Below are positions 26,741 through 38,282 of a DNA stretch of 64,000 nt, one piece after another. Below the pieces are notes generated by a model, which had not been told where the DNA came from, made no database searches, and worked only from the letters and a program-made list of their open reading frames with translations. Position numbers and translations under genes: made by a program. The number at the start of each line of letters is the position of its first letter. Position 1 is the stretch's first letter. Origin of the DNA: JAWLAT01 sp041395325 (GTDB taxonomy: Bacteria; Pseudomonadota; Gammaproteobacteria; Xanthomonadales; SZUA-5); assembly GCA_041395325.1 (NCBI GenBank), contig JAWLAT010000011.1, positions 71,779-135,778 on the forward strand. The letters run 5' to 3'.

Positions 26741-28162
26741 TCAGTTCTCCGGGTGCCGATGGGGCCGGTCGGGGCGGCTACCCAGCCAGGCCAGCAACAG
26801 GGCCAGCGAGAATGGCAGCCAGCGCTCCAGCCAGTCGCCAGGCGTGTCGGGCAGCCAGCTCAGCAGAATCGTCCCCAGACTGCCGGTCAGCAAGCTCGCG
26901 CTGATGGCCGCTGGTGCGATGCGCCGCCCGGCCAGCAACAGCAATACCAGTGGCGTGAAGGCGGAGCCGACGGCGTGCCAGGCGAAGAGCACGCGCTGGA
27001 ACACGCTTTGTGGCGCGTACAGTGCCAGCAACAGTGCCACCGCGCTCAGCAGCAGGACGGTCCAGCGCGCCAGCCGCAATGCGCCTGGTCCGCCGGGTCG
27101 GGCGGGCAGGTCATGGGTCACGCAGGAAGCGGCCACCAGCAGTTGTGAGTCGGCCGTGGACATGATGGCCGACAGGATCGAGGCCACCAGGATGCCGGCA
27201 ATGACGGTCGGGAACAGTTGCTGGCCCAGCCCGAAAATGACGCCTTCGCCCGTCGCGCCGGCCGGCAACAGCACGCGGCCGCACCAACCCACCAACAGCA
27301 TGCCCGACAGCACCAGCAGCATCCACGTCAGCCCGATCCATTGCGCGCGCCGCATCGAAGTCGGCCCCTCGATGGCCATGAATCGGGACAGCACATGTGG
27401 CTGGCCCGAATGGCCGGTTCCAATGGCGATGCAACCGGCTGCAAAGCCCAGACCCGCCAGGCCCACTCGGTCGCCGAGCGGTTGGACCAGCAGCGGGTCG
27501 ATGTCCGCCAGTGCCTGCCACAAGGCCTGTGGTCCGCCAACGCTCCACAGAGCGGCCGCCGGCAGCAACGCCGCAGTTGCGGCCATCAAAAGCCCCTGCA
27601 AGAGGTCGGTCATGCTGACGGCCCAGAAGCCGCCCAGCAGCGTGTAGCCGACGATCACCGCCACGCCGATCAGCAATGCCTGGGTGGCGTTGATCCCCAG
27701 TGCCTGTTCGAAGGCAATGCCAGCGGCGGCGAACTGCGCGGCGATGTAGAAGGCAAAGCTGACCAGCACGATCAGCGCCGCGATGCGCCGGTTGCGCAGC
27801 CCACCCGGCGATTCGCGCGGGCCGCAGAGCACGTCGATCAAGGTCAGATCGGTGTCGCCAGCGCGTTCGCGCAGGCGCGGCGCCACATACAGCCACGCCA
27901 CCAGCATGCCGGCCATCACGCCGATCAGCAGCCAGATCGCCGACAGGCCCCAGGCGTAGGCAGCACCGCTGACGCCCACCAGCGTCCAGGCCGAGGAGGA
28001 ACTCGCATTGGCGCTGATGGCGGCCACCCACGGACCCAGGCGGCGCCCGCCCAGGTAGAAGTCGTCTTCGTCACGCGTGCGGCGGCTGGCCCACAGGCCG
28101 ATGCCCAACAGGGCAACCAGATAGGCCAGCAGGGTCAGCACGATCGCGCTGGTATCGGTCAT
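26741..28162 (-). CDS. Sodium:solute symporter (SSS family, PutP-like)
   Basis: 473 residues with about 13 hydrophobic helices. Family marks are FYLGGRRLGPWVAAISANASSSSAW near the N-terminus (the sodium/solute helix of PutP-like proteins), GLAGLGFAAGCIAIGTGHSGQPHVLSRF, and SAIMSTADSQLLVAAS, which holds the Ser/Thr sodium-site residues. Coupling to hutI suggests import of histidine, urocanate or a related compound, but PutP-type proline transport cannot be excluded. The gene reads away from the beta-helix gene across 117 bp. Confidence 0.88.
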   Translation of the reverse strand: MTDTSAIVLTLLAYLVALLGIGLWASRRTRDEDDFYLGGRRLGPWVAAISANASSSSAWTLVGVSGAAYAWGLSAIWLLIGVMAGMLVAWLYVAPRLRERAGDTDLTLIDVLCGPRESPGGLRNRRIAALIVLVSFAFYIAAQFAAAGIAFEQALGINATQALLIGVAVIVGYTLLGGFWAVSMTDLLQGLLMAATAALLPAAALWSVGGPQALWQALADIDPLLVQPLGDRVGLAGLGFAAGCIAIGTGHSGQPHVLSRFMAIEGPTSMRRAQWIGLTWMLLVLSGMLLVGWCGRVLLPAGATGEGVIFGLGQQLFPTVIAGILVASILSAIMSTADSQLLVAASCVTHDLPARPGGPGALRLARWTVLLLSAVALLLALYAPQSVFQRVLFAWHAVGSAFTPLVLLLLAGRRIAPAAISASLLTGSLGTILLSWLPDTPGDWLERWLPFSLALLLAWLGSRPDRPHRHPEN

Positions 28163-28279
28163 GGGCGGTGCTTGGAATATGTGAGCGAGGACCGCGACCT
28201 TGCGGCTTCAAAACATAGACTAGCAGCCCGCGTGAACGGCGCGGGACGGCTGGGGAGCCGCAGTCCAATGGGGGAGAAG

Positions 28280-29734
28280 ATGAGCAAGCGTGCATTGATG
28301 CTGGTATTGCTGCTGTGCAACTGGCCCGGCTGGCTGGCGGCGCAGACCTTCTATGTCGCCACCAATGGCATCGACGACGCTGGGCGCGACGGCAGCATTG
28401 GACAGCCCTGGGCCACGATCACCTTCGCGCTGGATCGTGTCCCCGATGGTTCGACGGTGCTGGTGCGGCCTGGCCTCTACCTGGGCCGTGTACGCATTCG
28501 CGGCAACTTCGCCACCGGTGTCACGGTGCGCTCTGAATTGCCCTACCAGGCACAGCTGCGGGCCGATGAGGCGATTCTGACGGTCTACAACGACAACGCC
28601 GATATCCAGAACATCACGATCGAGGGCTTCGATGTGGCCCACAGTGGGCCGGGTGCGGCGCCGCTGCTGGTGCAGATCCAGGATGGCTTCGGCCACGAGA
28701 CCCGGCGCATCACGCTGCGCGACAACATCTTCCACGACAGCTACAACAACGATCTGGTGAAGATCAACAACGGCGCCAGCGAGATCGTCGTCGAGGGGAA
28801 TCTGTTCTACAACCAGAATGGCTCGGATGAGCACATCGATGCCAACAGCGTCGATCAGGTGCGGATCGAGGGCAATGTCTTCTTCAACGATTTCGCCGCC
28901 AGCGGCCGACCGATCCCGACCAACACCGCCAGCTACATCGTGGTCAAGGACTCCAACGGTGGCGACGACGAGTACCTGGGTGCGCGCAATGTGACCATCC
29001 GGCGCAATCTCTTCTTCCACTGGGAAGGGTCGACCGGCAGCAACTTCGTGCTGCTGGGCGAGGATGGCACGGCCAATTTCGAGGCCGACGGCGTGCTGAT
29101 CGAGAACAATCTGATGCTCGGCGACAGCGGCAACACGATACGTGCGGCTTTCGGCTGCAAGGGTGTGCGCAACGTGGTGTTCAGGGCCAACACAGTCGCC
29201 GGCAATCTGCCGTCGCTGGCCTTTGCCATGCGCCTCAATACCGAGGGCGCCAACCAGCCGAACAGCAACATCGCCTTCTACAACAACATCTGGTCAGATC
29301 CCGGCGGCACGATGGAGGATTTCAGCGATACGCCGTTGGGCCAGACCAACAGCTTCGCACTGGACCGAAACCTGTACTGGAATGGCGGGCAGCCGCTGCC
29401 CGAGGACCCAGTGGAACTGGTCAATCCGTCTGACGACGCCAATGCCCGCACGGGAGACCCGCAACTGCCTGGCCAGGGCGGGTTGATCCGTCCGGTTTGG
29501 CAGCCTGCACAGAACCAGTTCAACGGCGGGCACGCGCGTGTGGCCGACGTCTTTCAGGCGTTGGCCACGCAGTACGGCCGGATCGGCTCGGCCAGTGCGG
29601 CCATCGGCCAGGCCCGGGTCGATCAGATGCCCGTCGATGATCTGCTCGGCCAACCGCGCGACAGCAGCCCGGACCTGGGGGCCTGGGAGCGACAGTCCGA
29701 CGACGGGCTCTTCAGTGATGGGTTTGAGAACTGA
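28280..29734 (+). CDS. Secreted right-handed parallel beta-helix protein with C-terminal DGFE motif
   Basis: 484 residues from ATG 28280 (an in-frame ATG at 28268 also possible). A signal peptide (ALMLVLLLCNWPGWLAAQ) is followed by a pectate-lyase-like right-handed beta-helix: TFYVATNGIDDAGRDGS, then coils repeating x-N-x-x-I-x-x-N (NADIQNITIEGFDV, ITLRDNIFHDSYNN, IVVEGNLFYNQNG, VRIEGNVFFND, VTIRRNLFFHWEG, VLIENNLML). This is the DUF1565/Beta_helix arrangement, often polysaccharide-binding or lyase proteins, but no catalytic set is identifiable. The protein ends exactly in LFSDGFEN, the same motif found in the DUF1800 protein. It is divergent from the symporter. Confidence 0.85.
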   Translation: MSKRALMLVLLLCNWPGWLAAQTFYVATNGIDDAGRDGSIGQPWATITFALDRVPDGSTVLVRPGLYLGRVRIRGNFATGVTVRSELPYQAQLRADEAILTVYNDNADIQNITIEGFDVAHSGPGAAPLLVQIQDGFGHETRRITLRDNIFHDSYNNDLVKINNGASEIVVEGNLFYNQNGSDEHIDANSVDQVRIEGNVFFNDFAASGRPIPTNTASYIVVKDSNGGDDEYLGARNVTIRRNLFFHWEGSTGSNFVLLGEDGTANFEADGVLIENNLMLGDSGNTIRAAFGCKGVRNVVFRANTVAGNLPSLAFAMRLNTEGANQPNSNIAFYNNIWSDPGGTMEDFSDTPLGQTNSFALDRNLYWNGGQPLPEDPVELVNPSDDANARTGDPQLPGQGGLIRPVWQPAQNQFNGGHARVADVFQALATQYGRIGSASAAIGQARVDQMPVDDLLGQPRDSSPDLGAWERQSDDGLFSDGFEN

Positions 29735-29861
29735 GGGTCATGTCGCCGCCGGGCTGATCGCAGGCATGCTCGTGCATTCTGCCTGCGCTTGAAACTTCGT
29801 TGACTTCAAGTCGTTGAATTTGAAGGGCTGAAAAATCTGGCACGGCACGTGATTGGCTGAT

Positions 29862-29886
29862 CTCAGGCACTGACGGAGGGCCTGAG
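29862..29886 (+). promoter_or_regulatory. Inverted repeat enclosing a ribosome-binding site
   Basis: CTCAGGC (29862-29868) and GCCTGAG (29880-29886) are perfect complements, and the second arm abuts the ATG at 29887. The Shine-Dalgarno-like GGAGGG (29875-29880) lies in the loop and touches the stem. In RNA this could hide the start region. Within the preceding 127 bp (29735-29861) nothing else clear is seen. Confidence 0.4.
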
Positions 29887-30333
29887 ATGCGTACACAGCA
29901 CGAATGCCGTTCTCGAATGGGAAGTTTGCGCCTGGCGCTGATCATCGGCGGTCTGGGCGGCGCCAGCCTGGCGCTCGCTGGCGGTAGCGATCAGCCGGGC
30001 GACCTCATGGGCCCCCATTGCGAGCCCTGCGGCTATGTGGCGCGGGTGCAGCAACACAATGTCGCTGATCCCAGCGCGGGGCCGGTGCGACTGATGTACA
30101 TGCCGGACGCGACCGAGCCGCTGCGCCATGTACTGGCCGGACTGGACCCTTTGAGCGGCCTGCATCTGGCCGATGTCGGTCGCAGTCAAACGCCGCCGTT
30201 TGAGGTCCACGTGCAGTACCCCGACGGTCGTCGGGAGATCCGCCTGGTAGACCATCCGTCGCGGTATCCGGTGGGCATGCCCATCGCACCGCCGACGCTG
30301 CCGGTCGAATCGGAACTGGCTGATCTTCGCTAG
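29887..30333 (+). CDS. Hypothetical exported protein with CxxC motif
   Basis: 148 residues. A hydrophobic segment (RLALIIGGLGGASLALAGG, about 14-32) looks like a signal peptide. The mature part opens with HCEPCGYVARVQQHN, whose C-x-x-C-G-x-V pattern resembles a motif seen in several small periplasmic glycine-zipper proteins, but the zipper itself is absent. The remainder (RLMYMPDATEPLRHVLAGLD, HVQYPDGRREIRLVDHPSRY) is not recognised. It converges with acnA and shares a bidirectional hairpin with it. Confidence 0.65.
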   Translation: MRTQHECRSRMGSLRLALIIGGLGGASLALAGGSDQPGDLMGPHCEPCGYVARVQQHNVADPSAGPVRLMYMPDATEPLRHVLAGLDPLSGLHLADVGRSQTPPFEVHVQYPDGRREIRLVDHPSRYPVGMPIAPPTLPVESELADLR

Positions 30334-30349
30334 ATCAAGCGGCTGCGGG

Positions 30350-30384
30350 AACGAACGGATCGGGCATCGCCCGATCCGTTCGTT
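30350..30384. terminator. Bidirectional hairpin between the exported protein gene and acnA
   Basis: A perfect 16-bp stem (AACGAACGGATCGGGC and its complement) with a 3-base ATC loop fills most of the 56-bp gap between two converging genes. The plus-strand side ends in TTT; the minus-strand side lacks a T run, so termination there may be weaker. Confidence 0.65.
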
Positions 30385-30389
30385 TGGGC

Positions 30390-33101
<2,712 letters not shown>

Positions 33102-33236
33102 GAAGGCTCTCCGAGGCAGCAGGGGAAGGGGGATCCGGCCGATCCGGCCGGTCATAGCAGCCCTTTATTATGAAAGATCCGGCGCCCGGCGTCTTCCGAC
33201 AATGGTCGAGTTGGGGCGATTGGATGCCGTCAGCGT

Positions 33237-33278
33237 GCCGCCCGGACGCAACGACTTGCCGCCCGGACGCAGCGATTT
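33237..33278. repeat. Two tandem 21-bp repeats upstream of acnA
   Basis: Two units, 33237-33257 and 33258-33278, both starting GCCGCCCGGACGCA and differing at two positions. They lie about 140 bp upstream of acnA. They could be a simple slippage repeat or a binding site; no known operator is recognised. Confidence 0.6.
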
Positions 33279-33318
33279 GCCGCTCGAGAGCGGGCGACTC
33301 CGAGGCGCGCCAATCTGG

Positions 33319-33342
33319 GTAGGAGCGAGCCCTGCTCGCGAC
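33319..33342. repeat. REP-like palindrome
   Basis: GTAGGAGCGAGCCC followed by TGCTCGCGAC is an imperfect palindrome (GCGAGC/GCTCGC). It closely matches the element at 55504-55527 and the general GTAGGAGCG REP class known from Pseudomonas and Lysobacterales intergenic regions. Confidence 0.6.
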
Positions 33343-33400
33343 ACGCCAGTCTGCAGAAGCGCGTCAGTCAGCCACCTCACCGTAGGTCGGCAACGATTCG

Positions 33401-34207
33401 CTACCGAGCACGTACGAAATACTGTGCCTGACTGGAACCCGGCAGCTGCCGCTGTTCCACCTCGAACAGTGTGCTCTGCGCCTGCACCAGCGCGCTGAGC
33501 TTGCGGTAGCCGTACAGGCGCGGATCAAAATCCGGCTGCAGTTTGGTCAGATAATTGCCATAGGTGGCCAGGTCGGCCCAGCCATCTTCGTCGCTGGCGG
33601 CATTGAGGGTGTCGATCAGGAAGGTCTTTGGCAGTCCGCCGTCGGTGGATTCGGCCGGTGATTCCTGATTGCCCTTCTTGCCCTTGCCGCCGGATTTGCG
33701 CCGTGCGCTGTCGCGGTCCGCAGAGGCTTTGGTTGCGGCGTCGGCATCCGGGCGCAGCAACTCGGTGAAGATGAACTTGTGGCAGGCGTTGCGGAAGGCG
33801 TCCGGCGTCTTGCGTTCGCCAAAGCCCAGCACGATCAGCCCCTCTTCCTTGATGCGCAGCGCCAGACCGGTGAAATCGCTGTCGCTGGAGACCAGGCAGA
33901 AGCCACCGAAGCGGCCGGTGTAGAGCAGGTCCATCGCATCGATGATCAGCGTGCTGTCGGTGGCGTTCTTGCCGGTGGTGTAGGCGAATTGCTGCACCGG
34001 CTTGATCGCGTGCTTGTTCAGCGCCTTCTTCCACTGTGCACTGGTGGGCGCGGTGAAGTCGCCATAGATGCGCTTGACCGTCGCTTCGCCGTACTTCGCC
34101 ACCTCGGCCAACAAGGGCTCAATGACGGCCGCCTGGGCATTGTCGGCATCGATCAGCACGGCCAGGTGTGTGGACTGGCTGCTGGCGTCGGCGAGTGGCA
34201 GGCTCAT
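33401..34207 (-). CDS. NYN-domain (LabA/DUF88) protein with C-terminal OST-HTH/LOTUS domain
   Basis: 268 residues from ATG 34207. The N-terminal NYN (PIN-like) domain has the acidic residues expected of this nuclease fold: LAVLIDADNAQ, DSTLIIDAMDLLY and CLVSSDSDFTGLALR. A basic, Ser/Lys/Gly-rich linker (about 165-190) leads to a C-terminal domain resembling OST-HTH/LOTUS (TFLIDTLNAASDEDGWADLATYGNYL split across helices, then DPRLYGYRKLSALVQ). The combination is known in bacteria and is thought to act on structured RNA, possibly as a ribonuclease; direct evidence in bacteria is sparse. It precedes acnA and follows the DUF3185 gene by 22 bp. Confidence 0.85.
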   Translation of the reverse strand: MSLPLADASSQSTHLAVLIDADNAQAAVIEPLLAEVAKYGEATVKRIYGDFTAPTSAQWKKALNKHAIKPVQQFAYTTGKNATDSTLIIDAMDLLYTGRFGGFCLVSSDSDFTGLALRIKEEGLIVLGFGERKTPDAFRNACHKFIFTELLRPDADAATKASADRDSARRKSGGKGKKGNQESPAESTDGGLPKTFLIDTLNAASDEDGWADLATYGNYLTKLQPDFDPRLYGYRKLSALVQAQSTLFEVEQRQLPGSSQAQYFVRAR

Positions 34208-34229
34208 CGATGGCTCCGTGGCGAAGGCA

Positions 34230-34433
34230 TCAGCGCCGCGAGAACAACAGCAAACCCAGGCCGACAACGGCTGAGATCAGGCCACCGATCAGATAGGCCA
34301 TCGTGCTGTCCGAATAACGCCCGGTCACGCCTTCGACCAATTGCTCACCGAGACTTTCGGTGGACTGCCAGCCGAAATACAGCATGACCAGACCGGCCAG
34401 CAGCAGTGCCAGTCCCAGAATTCGACCGACCAT
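34230..34433 (-). CDS. DUF3185 family small membrane protein
   Basis: 67 residues from ATG 34433, with two hydrophobic helices: ILGLALLLAGLVMLYFGW at the N-terminus and YLIGGLISAVVGLGLLLF at the C-terminus. The loop holds the family-like ESLGEQLVEGVTGRYSDSTM. The family is common in proteobacteria and uncharacterised. It is 22 bp upstream of the NYN gene on the same strand. The 194 bp between it and the divergent amidohydrolase gene should carry both promoters, but no clear consensus was found. Confidence 0.85.
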   Translation of the reverse strand: MVGRILGLALLLAGLVMLYFGWQSTESLGEQLVEGVTGRYSDSTMAYLIGGLISAVVGLGLLLFSRR

Positions 34434-34627
34434 CCATGACTCCCAACAGCGCGCAACAGTCAAGTGTAGGCCCGTAGCCGATTTGGTGCGAATCGCTGCC
34501 AGGACCGCCTGCACTTCTTGCGGTCCGGCTCAGCCATTGCTCATCGGCGCGCATCTGGCAGGCACATCGGCTCGACGGGGGATCGACCGGCTAAGCTCGG
34601 GCACTGCAATGCAGCCGGAGAGAACCG

Positions 34628-35938
34628 ATGAGCAGACTGGGGCGCTGGCTGTGGCTGTTGCTGTTCGCTTGTCTGAGTTCGACCGCGTCGGCGGCCGAGT
34701 ATCTGGAACTGACCGACTTCACGCTGATCGATGGCACCGATGGGGCGGCCCGAACCGTGCAGCGCATGCTGATCCGCGACGGGCGCATTGTGGCGATTGA
34801 TCCCGAACCCATTCCCTCGGCAGAGCCAGGTTCGACATGGACTCGCATCGACCTGCAGGGAACCTGGGTCATGCCTGGCCTGGTTGACACGCATGTGCAC
34901 GTGGCGCGCTTCCCCGATGCGCACGCCAAGGCGGTGACCATCCTGCAGCAGGCGCTCGCCGGTGGGGTGACGCTGGTGCGCGATCTGGGTGGCGATGCGC
35001 GGGCCTTGGCCGAGTTGGAAAGGGCCACCGGTCGCGCTGAGATCGCCGGCCCGGACCTGGTCTACAGCGCCATGCTGGGTGGTCCGGACATCCACGCACA
35101 GGGGCCGACCGCCCAACTGGCCAGTGGCCGGGTGGCCGGTGAGGCGCCCTGGGCGCGGATGGTCGATGCGAACAGCGATCTGCGCCAGATTCTGGCCGAG
35201 GCGCGCGGGACGGGTGCGCGCAACATCAAGCTCTATGGCGACATGACGGCGCCGTTGGTCGCCGCAATCGTGGCCGAAAGCCGGCGTCAGCAACTGCTGA
35301 CCACGGCCCATGCGACGGTCTTCCCGGCGGCGCCGCAGGATCTGGTCGAGGCGGGAGTGGGATCGCTGGCCCATGCGGCCTATCTGGTCTGGGCCGGGGT
35401 GGATGAGGTGCCCGCTGACTACCAGCGCCGCACCTCCGGTCCGTGGGAGGCGATTCCGGCCGATCATCCGCGCCTGCTGGCGTTGTATCGACGCATGGCC
35501 GAACGCGGCGTCAGCCTGGATGCCACGCTCTACGTCTATGAGGCGATGCAGAGCTATCCGGGTCTGCCGCCGATGCCCTGGACTCGACAGGCCTCGGCCT
35601 GGGGCGCAGAGGCCACCCGTCTGGCGCATGCCGCTGGCGTGCGGGTCAGCACCGGCACCGACTGGTTCGAGCCGCGCCATGACCGCGAGCTGCCGCACAC
35701 CCACGAGGAACTGGTGCTGTTGGTGGAGAAAGCCGGATTCACCCCCGCCGAGGCCATTGTTGCCGGGACCCGCAACGGTGCAATCGCGCTCGGTCTGGGC
35801 GAGAGCCACGGCACGCTCGAGCTGGGCAAATGGGCCGATCTGGTGGTGCTCGAGGCCGATCCGCTTGAGGACATCCGCCACACCCAGCAGATCCGCTTCA
35901 CCATCCGCCACGGACAGCGGATTGAGCCGATGCGCTGA
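34628..35938 (+). CDS. Secreted amidohydrolase family protein
   Basis: 436 residues with a signal peptide (WLWLLLFACLSSTASAA). It is a metal-dependent amidohydrolase with the HxH site in MPGLVDTHVHVARFPDAH. Also seen are GGVTLVRDLGG, the later NIKLYGDM region that may supply the bridging Lys, TTAHATVF, GSLAHAAYL and the final metal Asp in STGTDWFEP. The C-terminal beta domain ends ELGKWADLVVLEADPLEDI. It resembles imidazolonepropionase-like/Xaa-Pro dipeptidase-type (prolidase-like) amidohydrolases, often exported in this lineage. The substrate is not determinable. It stands alone and converges with the GGDEF gene. Confidence 0.87.
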   Translation: MSRLGRWLWLLLFACLSSTASAAEYLELTDFTLIDGTDGAARTVQRMLIRDGRIVAIDPEPIPSAEPGSTWTRIDLQGTWVMPGLVDTHVHVARFPDAHAKAVTILQQALAGGVTLVRDLGGDARALAELERATGRAEIAGPDLVYSAMLGGPDIHAQGPTAQLASGRVAGEAPWARMVDANSDLRQILAEARGTGARNIKLYGDMTAPLVAAIVAESRRQQLLTTAHATVFPAAPQDLVEAGVGSLAHAAYLVWAGVDEVPADYQRRTSGPWEAIPADHPRLLALYRRMAERGVSLDATLYVYEAMQSYPGLPPMPWTRQASAWGAEATRLAHAAGVRVSTGTDWFEPRHDRELPHTHEELVLLVEKAGFTPAEAIVAGTRNGAIALGLGESHGTLELGKWADLVVLEADPLEDIRHTQQIRFTIRHGQRIEPMR

Positions 35939-35968
35939 TTGACCGCAGTGCAGCGCGGACCGGCGGCG

Positions 35969-38047
35969 TCAGCCCTGGCGACGCTGGTCCTTGCTGCCGT
36001 ACATGCTGCTGTCGGCCCGCGCAATGGTGCTGGCCAGGCTCTCGCGTCCCTGCCGCTGTGCCTGACCGACGCTGAAGGCGCAGCTGGCGTGCTCCCGGTT
36101 CCGCTCCAACTGGCGCTGCAACTGTTGTGCGGCTGCGGCGTCGGTCGAGGGCAGCAGCAGGATGAATTCATCGCCTCCCGAACGCACGAGGGCGCCATCG
36201 GCCGGCAAGTGCTGACGCAGAAAGCCGGCGAAATCCCGCAGCACCTGATCGCCATGTTCGTGGCCATGGGCATCGTTGATCCGCTTGAACTGGTCCAGAT
36301 CGATGACCAGCGCCGCCCAGCCGGGATCGCTCTGCTGGAGCTCGAACAGCGTCAGATAGCGGCGATTGAAGCAGTCGGTCAGTGGATCGCGCAGCGCCAT
36401 GCTGCGCAATTCCTCGGCCTGTTCGACCTGATCGGTCACGTCCAGTGCCTGCATCAGCACCAACCGACGTTCGCTGTCTTCGCCGAAGGCCCGGGCAGAG
36501 ACCCGCCAATGTGCATGGCTGCCGTCACTGCGGCGGAAGCGCAAGGTCATCTCGGCGTGGCCCTGCTGGCGCAGCTGGGTCAGATAGTCCTGCAGGCCAT
36601 GCTGGGCGGTGTCGACAACCACTTCGTCCAGGTGATGCGTTTCGGCGGCGCCCGCAGCAATGCCAAGCGCCTCGGCCGCACCGGGATTGAGATCGACCAC
36701 CTGTCCGCGCAGGTTGTGCAGACAGACCATGCCCGAACTCAGTCCCAGATATTCACGGGCTCGGGTACGACTTTCCTGCAGATCGGCCAGCGTTCGCGCG
36801 AGGCGACGGTGGCTGCGTCTCTGCAAGCCAAACAGGGCCGCCAGGATCAACAGGCCGGCGAGCGTGGCCAGAGCCAGCCAGCGGGTCAGACGTTCTGTCT
36901 CGGCCAGTCGTTCGGCGCGCTGCTGGGTCAATCGGGTGTCGGCTTCCAGGCGGATCAGTTCGGCCTGCTGTTCGGCACGTTCCAGGCGGGCCTGGAAATC
37001 GGCCGCCGATTGGGCCCGGTCGGCCTGAATGATGTCTTCATCCAGCGCCATGGTTTGTCGAATGAGCGTGTGCAGGCGCACATCATCGTCGCCGTGATCG
37101 AGCAACAGACGCAGCAATTCGCGGCCCACACGCAGCTGGTCGCGGTGCAGTGCCAGATCACGAAAGGCGGCGTAGGCGCGATCCAGCGTGCCGATGGCCT
37201 CGATGGGCTGTTGTTCGTCCAGCGCCGCCAATCCCAGGACCTCCAGTCCCAGCCCCTGCAACTGGCTGTTGCGCAGGCGTTCGCCCAGCGCCAGCACGGC
37301 CTGACCATATTCGCGCTGGGCGGCATGGTCCGCGTCGATGCGGGCCATGCGCGCGGCTTCCAGGTAGAGCTCAGCGCTGAGCTTGGGATCATCGAAACGA
37401 CTGGAGATCTCGGTAGCCTGGCGGAGCAATGCCCGGGCCTGCAGCCGATCGCCGAGTTGTGCCAGTGCGCGACCACGATTGCGCAGCAGCCGCACGCGCA
37501 TCGGCAGGGCCTGGTTGGGGTCACTGAGTGCGTCCAGACCCCGCTGGGCATAGTCAGCTGCTACCGCATGTTTGCCCAGCGCGTGGCTCATGGACGAATA
37601 GCCCAGTGCCACATCGGCCTGTAGCTCGGCATTCGGGTGTTCACGCAACAGCAGCTCTGCCGCGGCCAGGCGTTCTTCGCCGTGGTGATAGTCCTGGATG
37701 GCGATGGCACCTCGCGCCTCGGCAATCAGACCTCGTACGGCCAGATGGGGTACGCCGGCTCGCTCCGCGGCCTGCGTGGCGGCGCGGCCGGCATCGCGCT
37801 GACACTGCCAGTCGGCGATGACCCGACAGGCGTTGGCCTGGGCCAGCAGCAACAGCGCTCGCTCATGGTCGTCCTCAGCCGGCAAGTGGGACAGCTCGTC
37901 GGCGATGCGTTGGAGTGCACCATCGGGATCGAGCAGGGCTTGCCGCTCGAGCGGATGGCGGGGCAGAGCGGAACTGTCCTGCGCGCAGACCATCGGTGGC
38001 AGCCACAGCGCCAAGGCGAGCAGCAGCGGGCTCGCAGTTCGCAGCAT
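35969..38047 (-). CDS. Membrane TPR-PAS-GGDEF diguanylate cyclase
   Basis: 692 residues from ATG 38047, which opens a signal peptide (SPLLLALALWLPPMVCAQ); the longer frame upstream is low-quality. Order: periplasmic helical repeats of TPR type (about 30-370, rich in Ala/Leu with ALLLLAQANACRV and GYSSMSHALGKHAVAADYAQRGL), one transmembrane helix (LALATLAGLLILAALFGL), coiled segment, PAS-like domain (about 425-530), and C-terminal GGDEF (about 535-690) with DPLTDCFNRRYL, VIDLDQFKRIND and an intact active site RSGGDEF. No RxxD inhibitory site stands before GGDEF. It should make cyclic di-GMP in response to a periplasmic signal. Confidence 0.9.
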   Translation of the reverse strand: MLRTASPLLLALALWLPPMVCAQDSSALPRHPLERQALLDPDGALQRIADELSHLPAEDDHERALLLLAQANACRVIADWQCQRDAGRAATQAAERAGVPHLAVRGLIAEARGAIAIQDYHHGEERLAAAELLLREHPNAELQADVALGYSSMSHALGKHAVAADYAQRGLDALSDPNQALPMRVRLLRNRGRALAQLGDRLQARALLRQATEISSRFDDPKLSAELYLEAARMARIDADHAAQREYGQAVLALGERLRNSQLQGLGLEVLGLAALDEQQPIEAIGTLDRAYAAFRDLALHRDQLRVGRELLRLLLDHGDDDVRLHTLIRQTMALDEDIIQADRAQSAADFQARLERAEQQAELIRLEADTRLTQQRAERLAETERLTRWLALATLAGLLILAALFGLQRRSHRRLARTLADLQESRTRAREYLGLSSGMVCLHNLRGQVVDLNPGAAEALGIAAGAAETHHLDEVVVDTAQHGLQDYLTQLRQQGHAEMTLRFRRSDGSHAHWRVSARAFGEDSERRLVLMQALDVTDQVEQAEELRSMALRDPLTDCFNRRYLTLFELQQSDPGWAALVIDLDQFKRINDAHGHEHGDQVLRDFAGFLRQHLPADGALVRSGGDEFILLLPSTDAAAAQQLQRQLERNREHASCAFSVGQAQRQGRESLASTIARADSSMYGSKDQRRQG

Positions 38048-38282
38048 CCGGCTTGGCAAGGCGTCAGCGCGATCGCGCACGGCAGGCCCACTGTGGACGA
38101 TGGCTGTGCCGAAGTGTAGTGCAGTGCCAGCGGCGATTCCGGAACAGTTGCAATCTCTTGCACGTCCGGGCCCCGTCCTTGTGCAGTCGCTGGCGGCTGC
38201 TCGACGCGGTGCGATCGGATCGGTCTCCATGCGGTGCGGATTCGGGTTAAGAATAGTGGCCTTGTCGTGACCGGGACCTGCC

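Noticed and set aside
27218..28279. Long N-terminal extension of the beta-helix protein
   Set aside because: It lies antisense to the sodium symporter gene. The signal peptide begins at 28280.
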